DNA of 36,473 nt from JBDHRG01 sp039807445. Lineage in GTDB: Bacteria; Pseudomonadota; Gammaproteobacteria; Competibacterales; Competibacteraceae. Where the stretch lies: NCBI GenBank assembly GCA_039807445.1, contig JBDHRG010000016.1, forward strand, positions 1-36,473, given 5' to 3'. A program made the position numbers and the translations under genes. The notes under the pieces are model-generated. The model searched no databases and was not told the DNA's origin. It was given only the letters and a program-made list of their open reading frames with translations. This document shows positions 15,343 through 23,063 of this stretch, one piece after another. The first letter of the stretch is position 1. Every line of letters begins with the position of its first letter.

Positions 15343-16755
15343 TCAGCCCTCCCAGCCCTCGGCCCGGTCGGGGTCGAACACCTCGAGCGGGATGTGGATG
15401 CCGCGCTGCTGCAGGCGCTCGTTGAACTTGGGGATGATCCCGGTCGCCCGGAAGCGCCCCAGCACCCGCCCGTCCTTGTCCACGCCCAGGCGCTCGAAGC
15501 GGAAGATCTCCGACATCGTGATGATGTCGCCCTCCATGCCGTTGATCTCCTGGATGCTGACCATCCGCCGCCGGCCGTCCTCGGAGCGCTCGGCCTGCAG
15601 CACCACGTCGACCGCCGAGGCGATCTGCGTGCGCACCGCCTTGACCGGCAGGTTGAGCCCCGCCATCGCCACCATGTTCTCGATGCGCATCAGCGCGTCG
15701 CGCGGGTTGTTGGCGTGGATCGTCGTCAGCGAGCCGTCGTGGCCGGTGTTCATCGCCTGCAGCATGTCGATCGCCTCGTGGCCGCGCACCTCGCCGATCA
15801 CGATCCGCTCCGGGCGCATGCGCAGGCTGTTGCGCACCAGGTCGCGCGCGGTGATCTCGCCCTTGCCCTCGATGTTGGGCGGGCGGGTCTCGAGCCGCAC
15901 CACGTGCGGCTGGCGCAGCTGCAGCTCGGCGGAGTCCTCGATCGTGACGATGCGCTCGTCGTGCGGGATGAAGCCCGACAGCATGTTCAACGTCGTGGTC
16001 TTGCCCGAGCCGGTACCGCCCGACACCACCACGTTGAGCCGCGCCCTGACGATGCCCTTCAGCACCTCGCCCATCGCCGCGGTCAGCGCGCGGAAGCCGA
16101 TCAGCTCCTCGAGCCCCAGCAGGTCGGCGTTGAAGCGGCGGATCGACAACGCCGGGCCGTCGATCGCCACCGGCAGCACGATCGCGTTGACGCGCGAGCC
16201 GTCCTTCAGCCGCGCGTCCACCATCGGCACCGACTCGTCGATGCGCCGCCCCACCGCCGAGACGATGCGGTCGATGATGTTCATCAGGTGCGCGTCGTTG
16301 TCGAAGCGCACCGCGGTCAGCTCGAGCTTGCCGCGGCGCTCGACGTAGACGGTGCTGCTGCCGTTGACCAGGATGTCCGACACGCTCGGGTCCGCCAGCA
16401 GCGGCTCGAGCGGCCCCAGCCCGAGGATCTCGTCCTCGACCTGCTTGACCAGCGCCTGGCGCGCACCGGCGTTCAGCGGCACCGATTCCTCGACGATCAG
16501 GCGCTGGGTGATCTCGCGGATCTGGCGGCGTGCCTCGGCCTCGTCGAGCCCGCCGATCAACGACAGGTCCATGACCTTCAGCAGCTTCTGGTGGATGCGC
16601 TGCTTCCACTCGAGCTCCTGCGGGCTCGGCCCGATCGGCGCCGGCTCGGGCGCCGATACCGCGACCGGCGTAGCCTCCGCCTGCTCCTCGACCGCCGCCG
16701 CGGCCGGTGCCGCCGCGTCACCCCTGAACCGGCTGAGCCTGGACTTGAGATCCAT
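15343..16755 (-). CDS. tadA: TadA/CpaF, secretion ATPase of the Tad pilus
   Basis: A 470-residue hexameric motor ATPase (type II/IV secretion ATPase, CpaF subfamily) that powers Flp pilus assembly and, in some species, retraction. After an Ala/Glu-rich N-terminal 40 residues comes the N-terminal domain (LGPLEPLLADPSVSDILVNG). Walker A is GGTGSGKT (residues 246-253), the Asp box TIEDSAELQLRQPHVVRLET, Walker B RIVIGEVRG (about 317-325) and the His box GSLTTIHANNPRDAL. A strong GGGAGGAGG precedes ATG 16755. It follows tadZ by 13 bases. Confidence 0.96.
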   Translation of the reverse strand: MDLKSRLSRFRGDAAAPAAAAVEEQAEATPVAVSAPEPAPIGPSPQELEWKQRIHQKLLKVMDLSLIGGLDEAEARRQIREITQRLIVEESVPLNAGARQALVKQVEDEILGLGPLEPLLADPSVSDILVNGSSTVYVERRGKLELTAVRFDNDAHLMNIIDRIVSAVGRRIDESVPMVDARLKDGSRVNAIVLPVAIDGPALSIRRFNADLLGLEELIGFRALTAAMGEVLKGIVRARLNVVVSGGTGSGKTTTLNMLSGFIPHDERIVTIEDSAELQLRQPHVVRLETRPPNIEGKGEITARDLVRNSLRMRPERIVIGEVRGHEAIDMLQAMNTGHDGSLTTIHANNPRDALMRIENMVAMAGLNLPVKAVRTQIASAVDVVLQAERSEDGRRRMVSIQEINGMEGDIITMSEIFRFERLGVDKDGRVLGRFRATGIIPKFNERLQQRGIHIPLEVFDPDRAEGWEG

Positions 16756-16768
16756 CGTTCCTCCTCCC

Positions 16769-17959
16769 TCACAGCCCCATGAAGCCCGACAGCGCCCGGC
16801 CGAACAGCCCGGGCCTGGCGTTCCTGCCGTTCAGGCCGCTGCCGCTCAGCTTCGTCGCCAGCGCCTTGATGGCGCGCGTGCTCGGCGCGCTCCTGGCGTG
16901 CTCGTGCAGCGGCACGCCGAGGTTGACGCTCTCGGCGACGTGGCCGAAGTCGTTCGGCACCGTCTCCAGCGCGACGCGGCCCAGCGCCTGGCCGATGTCG
17001 GCGAGGCCGATCCTGCCCTTCCTGTCGTAACGGTTGACGACCACGGTCAGCCGCTCGCGCGGGATCGAGAAACCGTCCTCGAAGATGCCGATCAGCCGCC
17101 GCGCGTCGCGCACGTGCGTCAGGCTCTGTTGCATCACGATCACCACGCGGTCGGCGCGCTCGAGCACCTGGCCCGCCATCGCGTCGACCTGCCGCGGCAG
17201 GTCGACGACGACCCAGTCGCTGCCCTCGACCAGCAGGTCGAGCAGCCGGCCGAGGCGCTGGTCCGACAGCTCCCCCGGCAGCACCAGGTGATCGTTGTTC
17301 GCGCCGAGCACCCGCACCCCGCTCGGGTGGCGGTTCAGGTAGCCCTCGAGCGCCGCTGCGTCGAGCCGCTCGACCGCCTCGAGCGTCTCCCCCAGGTCGT
17401 GCTCGCACTTGAGGTCGAAGTACAGCGGCAGCGTTCCGAACTGGAGGTCGAGGTCGAGCAGCGCCACCCGCTTGTGGCCTTCGGCGGCGACCACGTGCGC
17501 CATATTGCAGGCCAGCATGGTCGCGCCCGAGCCGCCCTTGGCGTTGATCACCGCCGTCAGCCGGGGCCTGGCCGTCGCGGCGTGCGCGGCGCGTTCCCGG
17601 GCGACCTGCCGCAGCGCCTCGGCCAGCTCGGCTTCGTGCACCGGTCGGGTGAAGAAGTCCCGCGCGCCGGCCTGCATCGCCTTGCGCAGCGTCTGCAGGT
17701 CGTTACTCGGCCCGACCACGATCACCGGCGGGCGCGCCACCGGCGGCCGTTCAGCCAGCGCGTTCAGCTCCTCCTCCCAGCGCTCGCTCAGGTCGAGGAT
17801 CAGCACATCGGGCATCATTGCGATCCCCTGCAGCGGATCGGCGTGGCCGTTGGCGATCAGGCGCGTCGTGACCGCGATATCGGGCTGCTTGCGCAGTAGA
17901 ACTTCCAGTGCTTCCAGATCCTGTCTCGAGCGTCCTGCGGACAGCACTTGTACGCTCAT
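16769..17959 (-). CDS. tadZ: TadZ/CpaE, MinD-like localisation ATPase of the Tad pilus
   Basis: A 396-residue protein with an N-terminal receiver-like domain (about 1-120; DVLILDLSER, AGARDFFTRPV) and a C-terminal ParA/MinD-type ATPase (about 130-390). The deviant Walker A is INAKGGSGATMLACN: the signature lysine K141 is kept but the P-loop lysine position before the last Thr holds Ala, as often seen in CpaE/TadZ proteins. Walker A' region is LLDLDLQFGTLPLYFDL, and VVVDLPR is the strand with the Walker B Asp. TadZ positions the pilus machine at a cell pole. ATG at 17959 follows GGAGAA; an upstream in-frame ATG at 18109 lacks conservation. Confidence 0.93.
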   Translation of the reverse strand: MSVQVLSAGRSRQDLEALEVLLRKQPDIAVTTRLIANGHADPLQGIAMMPDVLILDLSERWEEELNALAERPPVARPPVIVVGPSNDLQTLRKAMQAGARDFFTRPVHEAELAEALRQVARERAAHAATARPRLTAVINAKGGSGATMLACNMAHVVAAEGHKRVALLDLDLQFGTLPLYFDLKCEHDLGETLEAVERLDAAALEGYLNRHPSGVRVLGANNDHLVLPGELSDQRLGRLLDLLVEGSDWVVVDLPRQVDAMAGQVLERADRVVIVMQQSLTHVRDARRLIGIFEDGFSIPRERLTVVVNRYDRKGRIGLADIGQALGRVALETVPNDFGHVAESVNLGVPLHEHARSAPSTRAIKALATKLSGSGLNGRNARPGLFGRALSGFMGL

Positions 17960-18011
17960 CGGCTTGATTCTCCATTCATTCGGATGTCTGGCCCCAGAGC
18001 CCGAAGCAAAG

Positions 18012-18509
18012 CTAGAAGCACTCACTCGAAACAGCTCCGGTCTTCGGATCCGGCACGGCACCGAGGCTCTCGCGGGGTAGCGTGGTTTCGAAATCCGGGA
18101 TGTCGGCATCCGTGAACAGTCGATTGAACAAGGGAATCAGCAGACTGTGCTGATAGCCGCTGATGCGCACCCTGACGTATTCCACCTTTTCCGGGTTCGC
18201 CGCCGGAGTTGCAACCAGTACCCCGGCCTGGTCGAGATACTCGACGACCACATCGGCCGGATCGAGGCCATTAACCACGGGGCTGGCGCCGCTGGTGCCG
18301 GGATCGTTGAACACCGCGATGCGCGCGATGGCCACGTGTCCAGGCGGGCAAACCACCGCGACGCGCGCCCCGCGGCGGGTCGCTTCGGTCAGCGTGTTCC
18401 AGACGAACAGCATCCGTCCGAACTCGATCACCGCGAACAGCACGATGAAGAACAGCGTGCCGATGATCGAGAACTCCACCGTGGTCAGGCCTTGCTGTCT
18501 GGTTCTCAT
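18012..18509 (-). CDS. tadE: TadE-like minor pseudopilin
   Basis: A 165-residue membrane-anchored pseudopilin: short basic start MRTRQQG, then TTVEFSIIGTLFFIVLFAVI with the TadE signature of a conserved Glu inside the hydrophobic helix (G-x4-E), followed by EFGRMLFVWNTLTEATRRGA typical of TadE/TadF proteins. The rest is periplasmic. Prepilin peptidase probably cleaves after the glycine of QQG. The ATG overlaps the stop of the preceding tadE-like gene by 4 bases (ATGA). Confidence 0.88.
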   Translation of the reverse strand: MRTRQQGLTTVEFSIIGTLFFIVLFAVIEFGRMLFVWNTLTEATRRGARVAVVCPPGHVAIARIAVFNDPGTSGASPVVNGLDPADVVVEYLDQAGVLVATPAANPEKVEYVRVRISGYQHSLLIPLFNRLFTDADIPDFETTLPRESLGAVPDPKTGAVSSECF

Positions 18510-18949
18510 GATGCGCGCATCGTGACGGATGAGATCAATTCGAGAGAATCCCCGGGGCTTCCACCGAAGAGCCCCATGATCCCGGCGAGCGGATTACCTG
18601 GGATGAACGCAAACTCATAGGTAGCCGTGACAGTGACGTATCCCCCGCTCAGGTCCACATCCACTTTCTTGAACGTCCCTGGCAGCAGCGGCGACCCACT
18701 ACCCGATTCGTTGCCGAACTCGACTAAGCTTCCCACTTTCGTTATCTCGGGCGAGTCGCTGAGGACGTAATAGCGCGCACCGTCGCGCACCGCTTTGCTC
18801 AGCGTGTTGTACTGGTACAGCGCGCGCCCGAACTCCGCCGTCGCCAGCATCATCAGTAGCAGCAGCGGCAACACGATGGCGAACTCGACGATGGCGAGAC
18901 CATTCTGATACTGCCGGCCATTGGCCCGAATTTCGGTGATCGGCCTCAT
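18506..18949 (-). CDS. second TadE/TadF-like minor pseudopilin
   Basis: A 147-residue protein with the TadE-type helix GLAIVEFAIVLPLLLLMMLA and the conserved EFGRALYQYNTLSKAVRDGA. A periplasmic domain of about 90 residues follows. It is probably processed at the Gly before LAIVEF and works with the other TadE-like protein in priming pilus assembly. Its start overlaps the tadG stop and its stop overlaps the next start, both by 4 bases, so tadG and the two pseudopilins are tightly coupled. TadE or TadF cannot be assigned from sequence alone. Base composition is less GC-rich than in the motor genes. Confidence 0.85.
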   Translation of the reverse strand: MRPITEIRANGRQYQNGLAIVEFAIVLPLLLLMMLATAEFGRALYQYNTLSKAVRDGARYYVLSDSPEITKVGSLVEFGNESGSGSPLLPGTFKKVDVDLSGGYVTVTATYEFAFIPGNPLAGIMGLFGGSPGDSLELISSVTMRAS

Positions 18950-20154
18950 GAGTCGAGACTCCCGGCTCCGGCATAGTCCTTGTACAGGATGATTCGGTAC
19001 GGCCCCGATCCGAATGTCGGATTTGCTCCCCAGTTGACTCCGCTGGGGCAGTTCCTGATGAACTGTCCACGGATCTCCTGATGTCCTCCCTTAGTGGCAG
19101 GGCTGCTGAGAAAGAAGCACCCATACCCCAGCAGGCCAACAGTCCCCGCCCCTTGGGTCGTACCGGTGCAATTGCCAATCGACACCACCACGACACGACG
19201 ATTCTCCTTTCCTGTGAGAACGTCGACGTTACCGTCTGAATAATCCTTTTCGTAGTCTGCGTACGTGTCTGGGTATCCCGTCGAGCCGGCATCGGTGACC
19301 TTGTCGGGTGGGTATTCGCTTTCGGTACCTTTCATCTCGCCTTCGTAATCGCCGAAGCGCGTATTGAGACCCTTGAGTGTGGGGCCGACCTTGTTGCCTG
19401 TCTCTGTCGGAATGAGGTTCCCCGGCGCATTGCAGGAAACCTCCCCTCCGGCCATGCCATCCTTAACCTCTTTACCTCCATTCGCGTTGGCGAGTTGGAA
19501 GTTCCCGGGCCCCACTGCCCAGCCATCGTTCCCCTTGCCGGCCTTCAGAACGACGTCCTGCCCAACCGTATAGCCATACACCGAATCGCTCGGATCGGCG
19601 GGATCGTCCTTGTCGTCTTTGTCGCCGCACGCCATTACTGGGATGGTCGCGCAATTGAACTGTGGGCTAGGCCCAGCCACGGCGCTGGCACCGACCGACT
19701 TGCTGCCGATGCCGAGCACCGAGATGAACCAACTGTCGAGCGACAGATTCGGCACGCTGGTGCGCACGAACATCGGCGGCGCGCTTCCCGCGGTGAACGG
19801 CTTGAGCGTGTGCGAATACGCGACACTGAGGTCGCCCGGCTTGATGCCGGCCAGTTCCCCGTTTCCGGCTGCAGCGGCGTTCTTGCTGAAGGCGGTCCAG
19901 GCGGCGACGCTCGCCTGGGCGGTATCACCGGTCTTGTCCAGCGTCGTCGCAGCGCTCAGCGCCGCGGCGTCCAGCGCATTCTGCAGCCGCGTCTTGTTGA
20001 CGTAGGCATGACCCATGTCCAGCGCCAGCCCGGCCATGCCGATCAGGGTGAGCATCGCGATGGTGGTGAACACCGCGGTCACGCCGCGCTGGGAGGCGCG
20101 CGTGCCGGCACGGCCTCGCCCCCTCGTTCGCGCAGGAGAACGCTGGATGGACAT
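18946..20154 (-). CDS. tadG: TadG-like pilus assembly protein
   Basis: A 402-residue protein with a basic N-terminus followed by the TadG-like helix GVTAVFTTIAMLTLIGMAGL and the conserved ALDMGHAYVNKTRLQNALDA, then AAALSAATTL. The remaining 340 residues are exported and contain a cysteine-bearing, Asp/Gly-rich region (CATIPVMACGDKDDKDDPAD). No von Willebrand A metal site is obvious. TadG proteins are envelope-anchored and may link the pilus to the outer membrane. The second half (about 18950-19700) has clearly lower GC than the rest of the operon, suggesting rapid divergence or exchange. Confidence 0.85.
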   Translation of the reverse strand: MSIQRSPARTRGRGRAGTRASQRGVTAVFTTIAMLTLIGMAGLALDMGHAYVNKTRLQNALDAAALSAATTLDKTGDTAQASVAAWTAFSKNAAAAGNGELAGIKPGDLSVAYSHTLKPFTAGSAPPMFVRTSVPNLSLDSWFISVLGIGSKSVGASAVAGPSPQFNCATIPVMACGDKDDKDDPADPSDSVYGYTVGQDVVLKAGKGNDGWAVGPGNFQLANANGGKEVKDGMAGGEVSCNAPGNLIPTETGNKVGPTLKGLNTRFGDYEGEMKGTESEYPPDKVTDAGSTGYPDTYADYEKDYSDGNVDVLTGKENRRVVVVSIGNCTGTTQGAGTVGLLGYGCFFLSSPATKGGHQEIRGQFIRNCPSGVNWGANPTFGSGPYRIILYKDYAGAGSLDS

Positions 20155-20184
20155 GCTGTTCTCTCTCCTACCGTCGCCGATGTG

Positions 20185-20481
20185 CTACTTGCCGTTGCCG
20201 ACGGCGATGTTGATGACGTTGTTGACTTCGGTGGGCCTGGAGACGTCCTTGCGGTAGGCGTCGAGCACCGCGTCGCCCTTCTCGCCGACCAGCCCGCGCA
20301 CCGGATTCGGATCGGGGTCGTCGGCCGCCGCCGGGTAAAGCGTCTGCGCCCGCACCATCTGCCGGACCGACTCGCCGAAATCGGCCTCGAGCGCGACCGG
20401 TTCGGTCACGGTGCAGCCGCCTGCCGCCAGCAGCGCCAGCGACAACCAGATCCCAAGCCCTTTGCATGCCGTCGCGTTCAT
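20185..20481 (-). CDS. small lipoprotein of the Tad locus
   Basis: A 98-residue predicted lipoprotein lying between the secretin gene and tadG, where RcpB/CpaD-like proteins are encoded in other tad loci. It has a signal sequence with the lipobox AAGGC (cysteine near residue 23), then a short conserved-looking domain with DFGESVRQMVRAQTLYPAAA and VLDAYRKDVSRP. ATG at 20481 is chosen because TGAGGAA lies 8 bases upstream; the in-frame GTG at 20496 would use the ribosome site itself as coding. A role in secretin assembly or stability is inferred from position and lipidation only. Confidence 0.75.
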   Translation of the reverse strand: MNATACKGLGIWLSLALLAAGGCTVTEPVALEADFGESVRQMVRAQTLYPAAADDPDPNPVRGLVGEKGDAVLDAYRKDVSRPTEVNNVINIAVGNGK

Positions 20482-20492
20482 GTCTGGATTCC

Positions 20493-22040
20493 TCACAGCT
20501 CGTGCCCGAAGCCGGCTTCGACGCCGCCCTTCTGCAGGCTCTCGGCGGGCAGCGCGGGCGCCTTGCGCCGGGTGCCTTCCATCCGCCCCAGCAGGTAGAA
20601 CTCCAGATCGTTGGGTTCGACGAAGGCGTCGGTCGGCATCCGGATCAGCTCGCGCGGCATCGGTCGGGCGAAATGCGGCGTGACGAAGATCACCAGCTCG
20701 GTCTGGCCCTTGATGAACTCCTGGCTGCGGAACAGTTGGCCGAGGATCGGCAGCTCCGCTAGGCCAGGGAACTTGTTGACCTGTTCGCGCAGTGAATCGT
20801 TGATCAGCCCGGCGATCGCCATGGTCTGGCCGTCGGACAACTCGAGCGTCGACGATGAACTGCGGCTGCTCAGCGCCGGCACGGCGAACACGTTGCGCGT
20901 GTTCTCCACGCCGACCACGACGCTGTTGGCCGACGTCAGCTCGCTGACCGAAATGTTGACCTTCAGGCTGATGCGCCCCGAGTCCAGCACCACCGGCAGG
21001 AAGTTCAGGCCGACGCCGAAGTCCTTGAACTGGATCGTGACCTGGCCGTCGCCCTGCGGCACGGGGATCGGGAACTCGCCGCCGGAGCGGAACTGCGCCT
21101 CCTGCCCGGTCAGCGTCGTCAGCGTCGGCTCGGCCAGGATCTTCGCCAGGCCATTGTTCTTGGCCGCGTCGATGACGGCGTTGAACAGGAAGTTCTTGCT
21201 CAGGAAGCTGGCGAAGAAGCCCTTGTCGGTGATCGAGAGATCGTTGGGGGCGAACTCGTCGATCACCGGTCCGATGGGTTGGGCCTCGCCGGGGCCGAAG
21301 ATCGGCACGCGCACGTTATCGGTGCCGAACCGCGCATCCGGGAAGCGCGCGCCGCCGTTCACGGCGCCGATCGTCCACGGGCTGCCCGGCGCCACCGCAT
21401 TGAAGTTGATGCCGAAGCGCTTGGTGACGTCGCGGCGGATCTCGGCGACCTTGACCTCGAGCATCACCTGCTGGGCGCCGCCGACCTGCATCAGATTCAT
21501 CACCTTGCCGGCTTCCTTGCCGTCGGTGCTGCGCGCCAGGAAGCTCGAGGCGAGTTTCATCGCCGCCTCCATCTTCACCACGCTGGAGGCTTCGCCGCTC
21601 AAGACGATCGCCTCTTTGGACGAACGCACCTGGATGCCGCGCTCCTCGGGCATCATCTCGTGCAGCCGCACCTTGAGGCTGTCGAGGTCGTGGGTGATCT
21701 CGACGTCGAGCGTGGCGATGACGTTGTTGGCGCCGTCCCACAGCACCACGTTGGTGGAGCCGAGGCTGCGCCCGACCACGTAGAGCTGGTTCGCCTTCAG
21801 CACCAGGATGTCGGCGACCTCGGGATTGCCCACCGAGACCTGCGCGACCGGGCTGCGCAACTGGATGATCCGCGACTTGTGCAGCGGCACCTGGACCGAA
21901 GCCACGCTACCCTGGACCTGGTACATCTGCTTGACGATGGACTGCTGCGCCTGGCTCGCGGCCACGCAACCGAACAGTGCGACCGCCGCGACCGCGGCAC
22001 GCGCGCACAGAACCCACGCTTTTCCGACACCCGAGGGCAT
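20493..22040 (-). CDS. rcpA: RcpA/CpaC, outer-membrane secretin of the Tad pilus
   Basis: A 515-residue secretin that forms the outer-membrane channel for the Flp pilus. The signal peptide ends near ASQAQQ; an N-terminal pilus-secretin domain follows (VQVPLHKSRIIQLRSPVAQV, SVGNPEVADILVL) with a BON-like region (LKVRLHEMMPEERGIQVRSS). The secretin core has VMLEVKVAEIRRDVTKRFGI, LAKILAEPTLTTLTGQEAQF, GGEFPIPVPQ, VGLNFLPVV and the C-terminal LPILGQLFRSQEF and ELVIFVTPHF. ATG at 22040 follows GGAGAT. The stop is 11 bases upstream of the small lipoprotein start. Confidence 0.95.
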   Translation of the reverse strand: MPSGVGKAWVLCARAAVAAVALFGCVAASQAQQSIVKQMYQVQGSVASVQVPLHKSRIIQLRSPVAQVSVGNPEVADILVLKANQLYVVGRSLGSTNVVLWDGANNVIATLDVEITHDLDSLKVRLHEMMPEERGIQVRSSKEAIVLSGEASSVVKMEAAMKLASSFLARSTDGKEAGKVMNLMQVGGAQQVMLEVKVAEIRRDVTKRFGINFNAVAPGSPWTIGAVNGGARFPDARFGTDNVRVPIFGPGEAQPIGPVIDEFAPNDLSITDKGFFASFLSKNFLFNAVIDAAKNNGLAKILAEPTLTTLTGQEAQFRSGGEFPIPVPQGDGQVTIQFKDFGVGLNFLPVVLDSGRISLKVNISVSELTSANSVVVGVENTRNVFAVPALSSRSSSSTLELSDGQTMAIAGLINDSLREQVNKFPGLAELPILGQLFRSQEFIKGQTELVIFVTPHFARPMPRELIRMPTDAFVEPNDLEFYLLGRMEGTRRKAPALPAESLQKGGVEAGFGHEL

Positions 22041-22141
22041 GGCCCTATCTCCATCTCGTTCTGTTCCGTCCGGGCCTCGGACCCATGCCCGTCTGATCAT
22101 GGCAGACCAGGTATTACGGGCCCGTCCGCTGGCAGGCCCGC

Positions 22142-22915
22142 TCAGCGTCCCGCCTTCTCCGAGTCGACCTTGGTCCCGCGGATCAGCGTCACCGAATATC
22201 CCGAGCTCGCCACCGGCACCGGCTGGGGCGCCGCCACCGGCTTGACCTCCGGCTTCTGCGCGACGATCGCGCTGTCGCCCGGGTTGCGCAGCGTCAGTTG
22301 CACCGCGCCCTCGGTGGTGGCCTTGACCAGCAGTTCGGCCTGCTCGGGCGACATCTCCAGCGTCACGGCGCGGACGATGAGCGGCTTGTCCTTCTCCGGC
22401 GCCGCGGTCTGGTCGACCGCCAGCACCTTGAGGTCCTGCAGGATGGTGCGGGCGCTGGCCTGATTGCCCTCGCTGCGGGTCGCGACGATGTCGACGCGGT
22501 TGCCCGGCAGCAGGAAGCCCGCCACGCCGATCACGTCGTTGACCCGCACGGTCACCGCACGCATCCGCGGTGCCACCATCGCCGACAGCGTGCTGCCGCC
22601 GAGCTGCTCGACCACGCGCTCGCCGATCAGGATCTCGCCGGGGAACAGCGCCTGGTTCGCCACCTTGCCGACCGCCTGCGGCAGCTCGCGCAGCGCGCCC
22701 TCGGGGATCACGCCGTCGGGCGCCTTGACCAGCTTGACGTGGGCCGCCTCGATCTTCTGGCCGTAGGGGATCTTCAGCGCCGCCACCACCACCGGCGTAG
22801 TCGCCGCCTCGGCGGTCGGCAGCACCCGCATCCGCAGCCAGTTGTTGGCCACCCAGGCGGCACCGACGCCCATCACCAGCGCGACCCCCAGCATCATCAC
22901 GGATCGAGTCTTCAC
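22142..22915 (-). CDS. rcpC: RcpC/CpaB, Tad pilus assembly protein
   Basis: A 257-residue periplasmic protein with an N-terminal signal anchor (MMLGVALVMGVGAAWVANNW), a SAF-type domain (PVVVAALKIPYGQKIEAAHV, then GEILIGERVVE) and the CpaB signature MRAVTVRVNDVIGVAGFLLP followed by GNRVDIVAT. RcpC supports secretin complex assembly and may contact peptidoglycan. Start is GTG at 22915 with GGGAGA upstream. It lies 101 bases before the rcpA start on the same transcript. Confidence 0.92.
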   Translation of the reverse strand: MKTRSVMMLGVALVMGVGAAWVANNWLRMRVLPTAEAATTPVVVAALKIPYGQKIEAAHVKLVKAPDGVIPEGALRELPQAVGKVANQALFPGEILIGERVVEQLGGSTLSAMVAPRMRAVTVRVNDVIGVAGFLLPGNRVDIVATRSEGNQASARTILQDLKVLAVDQTAAPEKDKPLIVRAVTLEMSPEQAELLVKATTEGAVQLTLRNPGDSAIVAQKPEVKPVAAPQPVPVASSGYSVTLIRGTKVDSEKAGR

Positions 22916-22953
22916 GGCGGTCTCCCAGTTTCTTCACATCCATCACGTCCGGA

Positions 22954-23063
22954 GGGGGAATGGGTGAGGGGTGAGGGGTGAGAGGATGGGCGATGGGCGA
23001 TGGGGAGGTGTAGTGACACCTCATTCCCCATTCCTCATTCCCCATCCCCCATTCCCCACTCCC
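22954..23063. repeat. opposed heptamer repeats with central hairpin
   Basis: Six 7-base units of CATTCCC type run from 23022 to 23063 (CATTCCC, CATTCCT, CATTCCC, CATCCCC, CATTCCC, CACTCCC). On the left a G-rich series of heptamers (TGAGGGG, TGAGGGG, TGAGAGG, ATGGGCG, ATGGGCG, ATGGGGA) spans about 22961-23006. Between them is the hairpin GAGGTGT-AGTG-ACACCTC (23005-23022). The two halves are imperfectly complementary. The array contains the stop codon of the AAA+ ATPase gene and encodes its last residues. Confidence 0.85.

Noticed and set aside
12297..16782. Long plus-strand open frames (750 and 870 codons) across tadD to tadA
   Set aside because: They lie antisense to clearly recognised tad genes and have His/Arg/Gln-rich composition without motifs.
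22954..23063. CRISPR-like array
   Set aside because: Repeats are 7 bases, contiguous and without spacers; this is a simple tandem repeat.
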